A stretch of DNA of 33,784 bases from the NCBI GenBank assembly GCA_050292445.1, contig JBNKLQ010000028.1, positions 1 through 33,784 on the forward strand, given 5' to 3'. Positions 23,702 to 32,863 of the stretch are shown here, one piece after another (within the stretch, counting starts at the first letter, position 1; the number at the start of each line of letters is the position of its first letter). The DNA comes from Leptofilum sp050292445 (lineage in GTDB: Bacteria; Chloroflexota; Anaerolineae; Promineifilales; Promineifilaceae). Both the position numbers and the translations under genes were made by a program. The notes under the pieces are model-generated. The model was not told the DNA's origin, did no database searches, and saw nothing but the letters and a program-made list of their open reading frames with translations.

Positions 23702-24295
23702 TCAACTGAATATCAAATCCAGATAATCAATAAACTGTTCCAATTGGGTGCGAATTACACTACGATCCTGCCGTGCTTTGGCCAGAATCATCGCCCCTTC
23801 GTACACGGTTACAAAATGCTCTGCCACCTGGCGGGTATCAATTGGGATGCGGGGAGGATAAAGCTGCACAGCCGCGTCTAAATCCGCTTGCAAAATGTCG
23901 GCCCACCAGGCAAAAACTTGGTCGCAAAGAGCACACAACGCCGGATTCGTCATTGGTAATTCTTGAGCTATATTGCCAAATAAACAACTTGCTGGTGTAT
24001 CTGGATGGTCGTGTAAATCAGCAATCAGGCGGCAGTGCACTTTCAAACGTTCCACCGGATCTTCTAGCTGTTGGAAGGAGGCGTTATTCTCTAACAATTC
24101 ACGCAACGGCTGCCAATGATAATGCAACACAGCACTGCCCAATGCTTCTTTGCTTGGGAAGTAATGAAAAAACGCTCCTTTCGTAACACCTGCCTGCTGG
24201 CAAATTTCGCCCACTGAGGTAGCGGCGTATCCCTTTTCCAGCATCAAACTCCGGGCCGCTTCCAATAGTTCTGTCCGAACTTCAATCTCGCTCAT
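23702..24295 (-). CDS. TetR/AcrR family transcriptional regulator
   Basis: 197 residues from the ATG at 24295, preceded by GGAGGAG; a longer frame to 24322 would run through the operator. The N-terminal helix-turn-helix is clear (AATSVGEICQQAGVTKGAFFHYFPSKEAL, about 26-54); the C-terminal ligand/dimer domain resembles the TetR_C group with VAEHFVTVYEGAMILAKARQD. It is the first gene of an operon with SRPBCC and TfoX-like genes. A perfect palindrome just downstream of a consensus promoter points to autorepression relieved by an unknown ligand. Confidence 0.95.
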   Translation of the reverse strand: MSEIEVRTELLEAARSLMLEKGYAATSVGEICQQAGVTKGAFFHYFPSKEALGSAVLHYHWQPLRELLENNASFQQLEDPVERLKVHCRLIADLHDHPDTPASCLFGNIAQELPMTNPALCALCDQVFAWWADILQADLDAAVQLYPPRIPIDTRQVAEHFVTVYEGAMILAKARQDRSVIRTQLEQFIDYLDLIFS

Positions 24296-24313
24296 CGTTA
24301 TACTCCTCCATTG

Positions 24314-24335
24314 CCATACCAACCGGTTGGTATGG
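24314..24335. promoter_or_regulatory. Palindromic TetR operator
   Basis: A perfect 22-base palindrome, half-site CCATACCAACC, centred on CCGG. It begins 1 base downstream of the -10 box on the minus strand and covers the likely transcription start, 18 bases before the TetR ATG. The size and symmetry are those of TetR operators; binding is inferred. Confidence 0.85.
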
Positions 24336-24336
24336 A

Positions 24337-24364
24337 ATTATAACAATCATTTTCCTTTTGTCAA
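24337..24364 (-). promoter_or_regulatory. Consensus sigma-70 promoter of the TetR operon
   Basis: On the minus strand TTGACA (24364-24359) and TATAAT (24342-24337) are both perfect, with a 16-base spacer. The operator palindrome follows directly, so bound repressor would block initiation. Confidence 0.88.
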
Positions 24365-24532
24365 TCGCCAACAGTTGTCAAACTGTGACTATTAGTTTCT
24401 TAAACGCTACGTGGATTGAATCATTATCTACCCAATTTACATAAACTTCTAACTTTACCCCTGCCAAGGGGAATGTTACAATGTGACCCGTACTAAAGAT
24501 TACGCTAACATCGCACCTACAAAGCGATTTCA

Positions 24533-24600
24533 GGGAGACTGGAGGCTAGAGATTGGAGATTGCCAGTCTCTAGTCTCCAATCTCCAGTCTCTAATCTCCC
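24533..24600. repeat. ATCTCCA-type intergenic inverted repeat
   Basis: GGGAGACTGGAGGCTAGAGA on the left and TCTCCAGTCTCTAATCTCCC on the right are imperfect complements. The ATCTCCA units match those inserted in mutL at about 4486-4513. It lies in the 351-base gap between the TetR start and the ATPase start, in which no gene is seen besides the operator, promoter and this repeat. Confidence 0.72.
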
Positions 24601-24646
24601 AAACAGGAACTGTTTCAGAGTTGGTTCCACACATTCGCAGAAGTTT

Positions 24647-25747
24647 ATGAGCAATATTTACAACCCTGCCCTTTTTGTTAACCAGGAACGCAAATTCCTT
24701 GGCTTTCAAAAGCTGCTGCGGCCCGAGACGCGGCAGGCGGTGATGCTCATCCAGGCCACCAAGGACATGGGCAAAACCTGGCTGGCGGGGCGGATGCAGG
24801 ACCACTGCCAGGAACCCACCGTCGATTTGCCCGCTGTCTACGTCGATTTTCGCAACCCCCGGCAGGACCACCACGACTTTTTGGGGCTGGTGCGCCTCAT
24901 CCGGCAGCAGCTCAACCAGCCCGCTTACTTCAACCAGCTTAATGAAATTATCAACAGCTACAGCGATGCGCCAATTGGTGCCGTTTCCGGCCTCGGCCTC
25001 TTGCGCCAAAACATCGTTACCAGCTTTAGCCTGGATGAAATTCGCAGCATCTGTATGGACATCACCATCAATTACGAAGAGCTAAGCGGCGAAACACTTT
25101 CTGCCAGAGCTGGCTCGCTGGTGGCTTACTGCCAGCGCCGCCAGCTGCTCACCATGCTCATCAGCCGCTGCGCCGAACTGCGCAAACATTTAGATTGGTG
25201 GGATGGGTTGGATGCGTACAAGGTGGGAACGGCCGTATCCGAACAACCCACCGACATGGCCATCACCGAAGACAACATGGGCATCCTGCACACGGACAGC
25301 GCCGCCGACCAAAGCCGCGTCGAGCGCCAGATCAACGATGCCTTTTTTGCCGCCCTCACCGCCCTGGTGGCTGACCGCGCCCCGGTGGTGCTCCTCTTCG
25401 ACTCCTACGAAGCAATCAAGCCAGACGCTGACCGCTGGCTACGGCAAGAACTGCTCGCTCGGCTGCGTGATAGCCAACTGAGTGAGCTGGTCATTATCGT
25501 TACAGGGCGGCAAACGCCTGACCTGAGCGAACTAAATATGAGCAGCCTGCTGGTGCAAACCAATCTAGAACCATTCGATGAAGACATCGTGCGCGAATAT
25601 TTTGAAGAGCGGCGGAAAGTATCGCTGGGGCTGGATTGGCGCACCATCGTGGTTACCAGCGGCGGTGTACCTGGGGCACTGGCCATGATGGCCGACCACG
25701 CCATGGCCACCACCAGCGCCGACGACGACTTTTTTAATGATCTTTGA
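24647..25747 (+). CDS. STAND/AAA-like ATPase with an inserted effector-associated (death-like) domain
   Basis: 366 residues from the ATG at 24647; longer frames run into a repeat. Walker A is ATKDMGKTW (about 37-45) with alanine in place of the first glycine. About 126-183 (FSLDEIRSICMDITINYEEL, ARAGSLVAYCQRRQLLTMLI) resembles the effector-associated domains, EAD7-like, found in caspase and STAND conflict proteins of Chloroflexota and cyanobacteria. Walker B is VVLLFD (247-252) and a sensor-1-like strand is VIIVTGR (about 282-288); GVPGALAMMADHA near the end is the STAND GxP region. It ends before the winged-helix part, which opens the next gene. Likely a nucleotide switch that signals through homotypic domain contact; this is inferred. 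Confidence 0.75.
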   Translation: MSNIYNPALFVNQERKFLGFQKLLRPETRQAVMLIQATKDMGKTWLAGRMQDHCQEPTVDLPAVYVDFRNPRQDHHDFLGLVRLIRQQLNQPAYFNQLNEIINSYSDAPIGAVSGLGLLRQNIVTSFSLDEIRSICMDITINYEELSGETLSARAGSLVAYCQRRQLLTMLISRCAELRKHLDWWDGLDAYKVGTAVSEQPTDMAITEDNMGILHTDSAADQSRVERQINDAFFAALTALVADRAPVVLLFDSYEAIKPDADRWLRQELLARLRDSQLSELVIIVTGRQTPDLSELNMSSLLVQTNLEPFDEDIVREYFEERRKVSLGLDWRTIVVTSGGVPGALAMMADHAMATTSADDDFFNDL

Positions 25748-25756
25748 GCCAAACTA

Positions 25757-25849
25757 AACCTGACAGGTTTACTAATTACCTGGACAGGAATGGTATCTTG
25801 AAAAGCGAAATTGATTAACTATTAGACTGTTTTGTAAACCTGTCAGGTT
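25757..25849. repeat. AACCTGACAGGTT inverted repeat at the ATPase/TPR junction
   Basis: AACCTGACAGGTTTA (25757-25771) and TAAACCTGTCAGGTT (25835-25849) are perfect 15-base complements around a 63-base centre. It fills nearly the whole 112-base gap between the two genes; the right arm ends 10 bases before the next ATG and supplies the only AGG-like ribosome-site candidate. Same arm type as 21996-22051. Confidence 0.88.
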
Positions 25850-25859
25850 ATTTTAATCT

Positions 25860-28800
25860 ATGACCAGCGACATTACCGCCACAACCACAGCTTACCTGGA
25901 CCGCATCCTGGATGAAGTGCATCCGATGATGGCGGAGGCGCTGTACCTGGCCGCCGTGCCGGTTTGGTTTGATGCCGATTTGTTTGCCGCGATGCGCCAG
26001 ATTGAAGACGGCCGTAACGAAGGTCTCATCGAACGATTGCTGCGCTACTCCTTTGTCCGCACCTTGTCTGCCGTTGAGGACGAAACTACCACCTACGCCA
26101 TCCGCCCCGACGAGCGCGTCTTTTTGCAGCGGCGCTGGATTGCCCGCGACCGCACCGCTTACCTGACCGCCCACCAACGCGCCCTCACTTATTGGGAAAA
26201 CGCCCCCGAACCCAATCCGCAGCAGCAGCGCCGCCTCATTTTGTACCACCTGCTTTTTGTGGATCAGACAGCAGGCATCAACTATCTCATCGACTGCTTC
26301 CGCCTTTACCACAAAGAACGGCAAATTACTGAAATTGAACGGCTGCTAGACACCGTGACGGACGCACGTTTTTATCTGGCGGTACTTAAACAAGATTTGG
26401 AGCTGCTGGATGATTTGTTGCGCCACATGTGGGCCAGAGTCAACCAGCTGCGCGGCTTGTGGCCCAGCAGCCTGGCCACGCTGGAAACCTTGCGAGCCAA
26501 GCCCACCCTATCGCCGCTGCTGCTGCCCTACGTTACCCGCGCCTATGGTGAATCGCTGGCGCAGCTGGGGCAGTTTGTGGAAGCGATTGAGGCGTATGAA
26601 GAAACGTTGACCCTGTTTGAGGGGGAAGAAGAACGTTTACAAGATGGGGAGGCAACGGCCGTATCCCAACCAGAAGTCATCAGCGGGGCCACCGACCAAC
26701 GCCGCATCCAAATTGAACGCGCTTACACCAAGCTGGCCCTGGGCGATGCCTACGTAGGGCTGGCCGAAGCCACCCGCGAACACAATCCGCTCGTCCTGCC
26801 GGAACTATTCAATCGGCTACACCAGCTGCGTGATTTTGCTATCTTTTTGCTTTCGCTGCCCCTGCTGGTTTACATGAGTTTTTATCTGGGGCGGCGCGTC
26901 TGGCATCCTCGCTTTTGGCCCACACTGCTCGATTTAGACTGGATTGTGGCCCGCCTTTTTGTCAGCGGTGCGCACCAGTATAAACAGGCCGATAAGCTAT
27001 TGGAACAGTACGGCGAGCCAACCGAAGCCGTCGCCGCCGACGAAAAGCTCGCCTACCTCTATTTAGGGCTGGACGATAGCGACCAGGCCGAAATCCTGTT
27101 CCGCCGGTTGCTGACTGAAGATGAAGCCCCGCTGGGCAGCTATCGCAGACTTTCCGTCAATTTGGGGTTGGCTGAGGCGCTGCTCGGCCAAAACCAACCA
27201 GAAGCTGCCCAACATTACGCCAGCGAAGCCTTACCTGAAATCCGCCAATATGAAGATGATGCTCTGGAAGCCCGCACCCGTGTGCTGCTGGCCGAAGCCC
27301 ATTTGGGGCTGGCCCCCACGGGCAGCAATGAGGTGCAGGCCGCCATTCTCCAATTTGAACGGGCCCTCAGCCTGTACCAGCAGCAAAAAGATGCGCTTTG
27401 GGTCACGGAGATTGCCGACCGGTTGCATACCATCGCCAACGATGATCATCTGGATGAAAATCAGCAAGAAGCAGCCCGCCGCGTGGGAACGGCCGTTTCC
27501 AGCTACACCTACCCCATCCGCTACCGTCATCCGGCCACCGTGCTCTTCCGCCACGCCGTTTTCATTCTCCTTTCGATTGTCATTTTTATACTGCCCCTCT
27601 ACACCATCCGGCTGGATACAGGCAGCCTGGTTTCACCAGCGATTACCTTTAAGGGGCGCGAATTTGTGCTGTGGCCAGCGCTTATCTTCCAGGAGATCGA
27701 CGCCACTCAGGCCAATCCTGAAGCTGAAATTGAGTCAGAGGCACCCGCTGTAAGCAATACGGCCGCACCCTTCCAGTTCCGTCCCGCCATTGCCGACGCC
27801 GGACTTACCGTCAACGCCATCCCCTCAACAGATACCGGCGTGGCGCTACAGCTTGGGATCGGCATGCTGCTCGGCTATGTTTTGCTGTCTACCCTGGTGG
27901 GAATTGCTGCGCTTGTCTTTACACCATTAAGCACCTTGCAGCGAGCCGGGCGGGGACGCTTGCGTCTGGACAGCCAGGGGCTGTGGGTCAACGATGAACA
28001 AATCGCCTGGCAAGATGTCACCAAAACGATCATCGCTGATCTGAAGCTCATCCGTGAGCCGTTGGCGGATGATTCCAATTTTGCCCTGAACAGCGACCAG
28101 ACCCAGCTCATTGTGCCTGGCAGTACAGCTCGCTACGAAACCGTGCGCCAGCGCATCATTGGCTACTTGCCCGCTGCGCTGCCCCAGCAAGATTGGAGCT
28201 ATCGTCTGGTGTATAGTCGAATGGGGGTCTGGTACATTGGCACTGCCGCCCTGCTAACCGTTTTGGCCCTGCTGGGCAGCCGCTTTCCTACCCTGCTCAA
28301 CTTCGATTTTCCCGGCACGCCCTACAGCCTGGCAGATTTGTACCCCTATCTTTATTTGGGATTGTTTGTGCCGCCGCTGTGGGCCTTTGTGTTACGGCCG
28401 TTGCAAATTCGCCACCACATGTTCCCCAACAGCCGGTTAGCCGAATGGATTGGGCTGGCCGGTCTGATTCTGCTCATGTTGCGGCTTGGCTCCCTCTTCT
28501 TCCCCTGGTTCACCATGCCCGATATTTACCCCTCTCTAGGCATCTTGCTGATGATTGGTGGCGCAACCCGGGCCATCTGGCAGACGCGCATCTGGCCCAA
28601 CAAACCACGCGCGTATTCCACCTGGCTGCGGTTGGTTTCATTGCTCATCGCCGTGTTCACCTTCTTTGTGATGGGCGGCCACCTGTTGCGGGAAGTAGGC
28701 AGCTATCACTTTTTGATTGTGGGCAACAGCCTGCGCGACCGCTCGCTGCTGGAACAGGAACAAGAACCCGCCGTCATCCTGGCCAAAGACGCCCTCACCA

Positions 28801-31100
28801 CCTACACCCGCGCCATCGACATTGCCCAACGCAAAGTTTTGGGCGTGGTAGACACCCGTGCGGCCGTACGGCTGCTGGCCCCCATCCTGCGCCCCACCCA
28901 ATCTGTCTGGTTCCAGGCGTTGTCGAATCGGGCTGCCATCTACATGCAGCTGGGGGATTTTGACGCTGCCCTGGATGATTATGATCAGCTCATTTCTTTT
29001 GCCAGCACCACACAGCTGCTGGCCAGCCGCAATCTGGCCCGGCTGGGAGCCAGCACACAAGCCGATGCCGAGGACCCTGACTTCCAAACCATTCTTAAAG
29101 AGCAGGGTCAGCTCATTGCCACCCAGCCCAACAATGCCTACTATCCCTTGTGGCGCGGTGTTACCTACCACATCCTGGGGGATGCGACTGCGGCTGAAAC
29201 AAATTATCAGGCCGCTTTAGAAATCAGTGGTGAGCGGGCGCTGGACCTGCAAAGCCAGGTTCAAGCGTGGACGGGGCTAGGCTGGCTGGCCTATGGACAA
29301 AATCGGTTTGAGGCAGCGGTGGAACGGTTTGAAACGGCCGTTTCCCTCAACGACCGCTCCGATGAAGCCTATTTGGGATTGGGCTTTAGCTACTACTCTT
29401 TGCGTGAGTACGACAAAGCGTTGGAAGCCTGGCAAAAAACGGCCGAACTCGTCCCCGAAGAACCCACCATCTACCTCTCATTAGGCACACTGCATTGGCG
29501 GTTGGGGATGCTGCAAGATGACCAGGGCAGCCTGGCCCAGGATCGCTGCGCCGATGCTGAACTTAGCGAAGAACAAAAGCTGGCCTCCGCCGCCGAGCTA
29601 CAACTGGCCATCGAAAACTTCCAAACGGCCCTCTCCCTGCCTGGCCGAGCCCCAACAGACGAGGCCGAGACCTACCAATCGCTGGCGCGGGTGCAATATT
29701 TGCTGCGCAGCTGCCCCGGCTACGATTTGGTGGAAGTGCTCAAAGCTACCATCGATAGCTACAGCGCCGCCATTGAACTAAATCCCGACGAGGCCCGCTA
29801 CTGGCATGTGCGGGGGCGCACAGCCTACGCCATCTGGCTGAACTTGCCCGCAGGCACCGGCCCCTCGGCACGCGCCTGGCTGTTCGACGCTCTGGACGAT
29901 ACCGACGTGGCCCTGGCCCTCAACCCGGTTGATTTTGGCGATTACCAGCCCAGCCGCTGGCGCGAACTCATCTATCCGCGTGCCGTGGACGGCTCGCTGG
30001 CCCAAGGGGACAACCGCTTTGCCAACGAGGAATATGATATTGCGCTGGGCTACTATGAACTGGTGGCGACCCGCGCCCCAGAGGTGGTGCGCGCACCGTT
30101 CAAGGCTGGCCTGGCCAGCGTGGCCTTAGGCGATTTTGCCCAGGCAGAGATGTGGTACACAGAAGGACTCCAGCGCGCCGTAGCCGATAATGATGGCACG
30201 GCCGTTCTGCTGGCCCAAGCGGATCTGATCCAACTTGCTGACCGGGCCGAGGTGAACGTGACGCCTTTGCTCACCTTGCTGCGCAGCACCGACCTGGAAG
30301 TTGATCCGGCAAAGATTGATGATGCTGAAACGGCGTTTGCCCTGGCACAGGCAGCACTGCTGGATAGACAATGGCAGCGGGCGGCGCTGCTGGGCAATTT
30401 GGGCCTGGAGCTGGCCGTAGCGGCCGAAGACATTGTGGTGGTGCGGGTGGCGGGTGCCAATCTGGCGGCATACCAGCTAAGCTACCCGGATATAGCCATG
30501 CAAGATATATATTGGCCGCTGTTTGGTGGGGTGGGAACGGCCGTAACCGATCTAGAACGCCCCGATTTATATTGGCGCTACCGGGCCGAGTACGGCTTCC
30601 GCTTTGTGCAAAACATGTTCTCTGCCCAACCCGGCTGGGAAAACAACGCTGCCCGCGTCTACACACAAATCATCGCCGACGTGGAGCGCGCCTACGAGCT
30701 AAATCCAACCGAACACCAAACCTGGCGTGACTTTTTTGTGGATGCCAATCTGGGCTGGCACTACCTACGGCGCGGCGACACGCGCTACGCAGAAGCCAGT
30801 TACCAGGAAGCCCTGGCTGATTATTTACAGGCTGCGGAGCTCATCCAACCTGCCAGCGAAAATGCGCTGAATGATTTAACGGAAACAGTCTTCAAAGTTG
30901 GCCTGACGGCGCTGCGCCTGGAGGAATTCCAATTAGCAGAAGAAGCTTACGCCGCTGGCATCACCCTGCTCACCCGCTACGAGGGCAACGAGGCCCAACT
31001 TGGCCGTGCCCGCACCGATCTAGAAAACCTGTTGGCCATCCAACCAGAACTAGCCCCCTTTGGTGGGGCAGTTTTGGAAGATTTGGATCAAGCAGAATAA
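25860..31100 (+). CDS. Giant polytopic membrane TPR protein with winged-helix-like N-terminus
   Basis: 1746 residues. About 1-110 (YLDRILDEVHPMMAEALYLAAVPVWFDADLF, LIERLLRYSFVR) resembles the winged-helix part that follows the ATPase in STAND proteins. Helical repeats follow, with membrane helices near 325-345, 562-585, 662-690, 789-810, 826-848, 860-884, 890-908 and 918-942. Between the third and fourth, about 695-785 (RLRLDSQGLWVNDEQIAWQDV) looks like a bacterial PH-like domain. From about 950 to the end are TPRs (WTGLGWLAYGQNRFEAAVERFETAV, AYLGLGFSYYSLREYDKALEAWQ). No enzymatic motif is seen. It follows the EAD-bearing ATPase gene and probably forms a membrane scaffold with it. Function unknown. 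Confidence 0.85.
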   Translation: MTSDITATTTAYLDRILDEVHPMMAEALYLAAVPVWFDADLFAAMRQIEDGRNEGLIERLLRYSFVRTLSAVEDETTTYAIRPDERVFLQRRWIARDRTAYLTAHQRALTYWENAPEPNPQQQRRLILYHLLFVDQTAGINYLIDCFRLYHKERQITEIERLLDTVTDARFYLAVLKQDLELLDDLLRHMWARVNQLRGLWPSSLATLETLRAKPTLSPLLLPYVTRAYGESLAQLGQFVEAIEAYEETLTLFEGEEERLQDGEATAVSQPEVISGATDQRRIQIERAYTKLALGDAYVGLAEATREHNPLVLPELFNRLHQLRDFAIFLLSLPLLVYMSFYLGRRVWHPRFWPTLLDLDWIVARLFVSGAHQYKQADKLLEQYGEPTEAVAADEKLAYLYLGLDDSDQAEILFRRLLTEDEAPLGSYRRLSVNLGLAEALLGQNQPEAAQHYASEALPEIRQYEDDALEARTRVLLAEAHLGLAPTGSNEVQAAILQFERALSLYQQQKDALWVTEIADRLHTIANDDHLDENQQEAARRVGTAVSSYTYPIRYRHPATVLFRHAVFILLSIVIFILPLYTIRLDTGSLVSPAITFKGREFVLWPALIFQEIDATQANPEAEIESEAPAVSNTAAPFQFRPAIADAGLTVNAIPSTDTGVALQLGIGMLLGYVLLSTLVGIAALVFTPLSTLQRAGRGRLRLDSQGLWVNDEQIAWQDVTKTIIADLKLIREPLADDSNFALNSDQTQLIVPGSTARYETVRQRIIGYLPAALPQQDWSYRLVYSRMGVWYIGTAALLTVLALLGSRFPTLLNFDFPGTPYSLADLYPYLYLGLFVPPLWAFVLRPLQIRHHMFPNSRLAEWIGLAGLILLMLRLGSLFFPWFTMPDIYPSLGILLMIGGATRAIWQTRIWPNKPRAYSTWLRLVSLLIAVFTFFVMGGHLLREVGSYHFLIVGNSLRDRSLLEQEQEPAVILAKDALTTYTRAIDIAQRKVLGVVDTRAAVRLLAPILRPTQSVWFQALSNRAAIYMQLGDFDAALDDYDQLISFASTTQLLASRNLARLGASTQADAEDPDFQTILKEQGQLIATQPNNAYYPLWRGVTYHILGDATAAETNYQAALEISGERALDLQSQVQAWTGLGWLAYGQNRFEAAVERFETAVSLNDRSDEAYLGLGFSYYSLREYDKALEAWQKTAELVPEEPTIYLSLGTLHWRLGMLQDDQGSLAQDRCADAELSEEQKLASAAELQLAIENFQTALSLPGRAPTDEAETYQSLARVQYLLRSCPGYDLVEVLKATIDSYSAAIELNPDEARYWHVRGRTAYAIWLNLPAGTGPSARAWLFDALDDTDVALALNPVDFGDYQPSRWRELIYPRAVDGSLAQGDNRFANEEYDIALGYYELVATRAPEVVRAPFKAGLASVALGDFAQAEMWYTEGLQRAVADNDGTAVLLAQADLIQLADRAEVNVTPLLTLLRSTDLEVDPAKIDDAETAFALAQAALLDRQWQRAALLGNLGLELAVAAEDIVVVRVAGANLAAYQLSYPDIAMQDIYWPLFGGVGTAVTDLERPDLYWRYRAEYGFRFVQNMFSAQPGWENNAARVYTQIIADVERAYELNPTEHQTWRDFFVDANLGWHYLRRGDTRYAEASYQEALADYLQAAELIQPASENALNDLTETVFKVGLTALRLEEFQLAEEAYAAGITLLTRYEGNEAQLGRARTDLENLLAIQPELAPFGGAVLEDLDQAE

Positions 31101-31175
31101 TGGTAACTGGTTAACTGTTTAGGGTAAATTGTAAATGGGGAGGGTGGTGAATGATTAACCATTTGCAAATAACCA

Positions 31176-32789
31176 TTAACCATTGTGGCCATTGGCCACG
31201 GGGATGATAAAGTGGAAGGTGGTGCCTTCGCGGTATTTGCTCTCGAACCAGATACGGCCGTCGTGCAGCTCAACCAAATTCTTCGTAATGTTTAGCCCCA
31301 GCCCCGTCCCCGGCGAGCGGAGCGCCTCGTCGTCGCTGCCCCGGAAGAACTTGCTAAAAATCGCCTTTTGCTCGTCATCCTTGATGCCCAGGCCAGTGTC
31401 AGCTACGGAAACATGGATCACGGGCTGCACTTCGGCGTCTTCGTTGACGCTGTTCATCTCTTCAGCACAGATGGTGATACGGCCGTTTTCCGGCGTATAT
31501 TTATAAGCATTACTCACCAAATTGGTCAGGATTTGGGCCAGGCGGGTGCGGTCCGCCCAAACATCGGGCAGATTATCCGGCACCGTCAGCACCAACGTTT
31601 GCTGCTTCTCTTCAATCTGCCCCCGCGTGGAGGACGCTACTTCAGCAATGACATCGGCTAGTTGGATCGGCTGCGTTTCCAGATGCAGCTGGCCCGATTC
31701 CAGTCGGGAAACGTCGGTCAGGTCCGTTACCAGCCGACTCATGCGGTTGACATTGTTGCGAATGGTGTCCAGGAAGGTCGTTTGGGCTTCATTGATAGGG
31801 CCAAAATTGCCGGAGAGCAGCAAATCTGCATACCCTTTGATGGAAGTCATGGGGATTTTAAGTTCGTGAGAGACGAAGGAAACAAATTCGCTCTTGGCCT
31901 GATTGGCTACTTTCATCGCCTCGACCAGCTGGGCATTGGCCAAAGCGATGGCCGCATGGTTGCCCAATCGCTGCAAAAAGGCCAGCTGCTGCGGTTGCCA
32001 TTGATTTGTCTGGGTGCTTTCTAGCAGGAGCAGGGCAAGTACGGCCGTATCTCGATAAAGCGGCAGCACGATCTGGCTTTGGGTACGGGCCAGCAAGCCC
32101 GCACGCTCCGTTTGTGCATCGTAAGCCAGTTCGCCGGAACTAAGCGCTTGCGGAGCCGCAGGCAGTTGGTCTAGCAGCACAAAAGGTGAATCTTCGTATA
32201 TTTCGTAGGTGTAGCCCTGTGAGGTGACCACATGTAGCCGATCTTCAGCGAGTGTACCCACCAGACCAGCCTCGCCGCCCACCTGCCGCAGCGCCCAGCT
32301 AAGGGTGATTTCCATCACCCGTTTTATGTCCAATGTCGCATTCAACTCTGCATCGATTTTTTGCAGGGTGGCTATCTCTTGCAAGCGGTTTTGCTCTTGG
32401 TCATAGAGCCGCTTGCGCACCAAACTGGCATTGATCCGGGCATTAAGCAGCGGTACATTAAATGGCTTGGGCAGATAATCCTCAGCGCCCAGCTCGATAC
32501 TTCTGACAATGCTGTCGATATCGTCGGCGGAGGAGATAACGATGACTGGAATGTTTTGCGTTTGAGGATCGGCTTTCAGTATGGGGAGGAGATCAAATCC
32601 ACCCATCTCAGGCATCATGATGTCTAGCAAAATGATGTCGATGCAGTGAGTGGCAAGCTTATCGAGGGCAACACGGCCGTTTTCAGCCTCAACCACTTTA
32701 TGACCCGCTCGCGCCAGGCGATGCACCAGCAAATCACGATTGATTTCATTATCATCAACAACCAAAATAAGGGCAGTGTCTTCTTTCAT
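31176..32789 (-). CDS. Receiver-GAF-histidine kinase hybrid
   Basis: 537 residues from ATG 32789 (MKEDTALILVVDDNE); an ATG at 32846 would add 19 residues and cannot be excluded. An N-terminal receiver domain has phospho-acceptor D56 (LLDIMMP) and lysine in YLPKPF. A GAF-like domain spans about 150-290. The kinase core has the H-box VSHELKIPMTSIKGY (H about 307), N-box NLVSNAYKYTP, G1 DTGLGI and G2 GTGLGL. There is no membrane helix, so it acts in the cytoplasm. Receiver-first kinases pass signals between two-component systems. It lies just downstream of a response-regulator gene and converges on the TPR gene. Confidence 0.94.
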   Translation of the reverse strand: MKEDTALILVVDDNEINRDLLVHRLARAGHKVVEAENGRVALDKLATHCIDIILLDIMMPEMGGFDLLPILKADPQTQNIPVIVISSADDIDSIVRSIELGAEDYLPKPFNVPLLNARINASLVRKRLYDQEQNRLQEIATLQKIDAELNATLDIKRVMEITLSWALRQVGGEAGLVGTLAEDRLHVVTSQGYTYEIYEDSPFVLLDQLPAAPQALSSGELAYDAQTERAGLLARTQSQIVLPLYRDTAVLALLLLESTQTNQWQPQQLAFLQRLGNHAAIALANAQLVEAMKVANQAKSEFVSFVSHELKIPMTSIKGYADLLLSGNFGPINEAQTTFLDTIRNNVNRMSRLVTDLTDVSRLESGQLHLETQPIQLADVIAEVASSTRGQIEEKQQTLVLTVPDNLPDVWADRTRLAQILTNLVSNAYKYTPENGRITICAEEMNSVNEDAEVQPVIHVSVADTGLGIKDDEQKAIFSKFFRGSDDEALRSPGTGLGLNITKNLVELHDGRIWFESKYREGTTFHFIIPVANGHNG

Positions 32790-32863
32790 CCGTTCTTCGT
32801 TGAACAACCCACCAGGGTTTTCTCTTTCTAGGTACATTTTCATCAAGCAAACCCGTGAAGGTT

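Noticed and set aside
25748..25859. Frameshift or sequencing error joining the ATPase and TPR genes into one frame
   Set aside because: The gap is 112 bases of inverted-repeat DNA with stops, not a one- or two-base slip; a real gene split is more likely.
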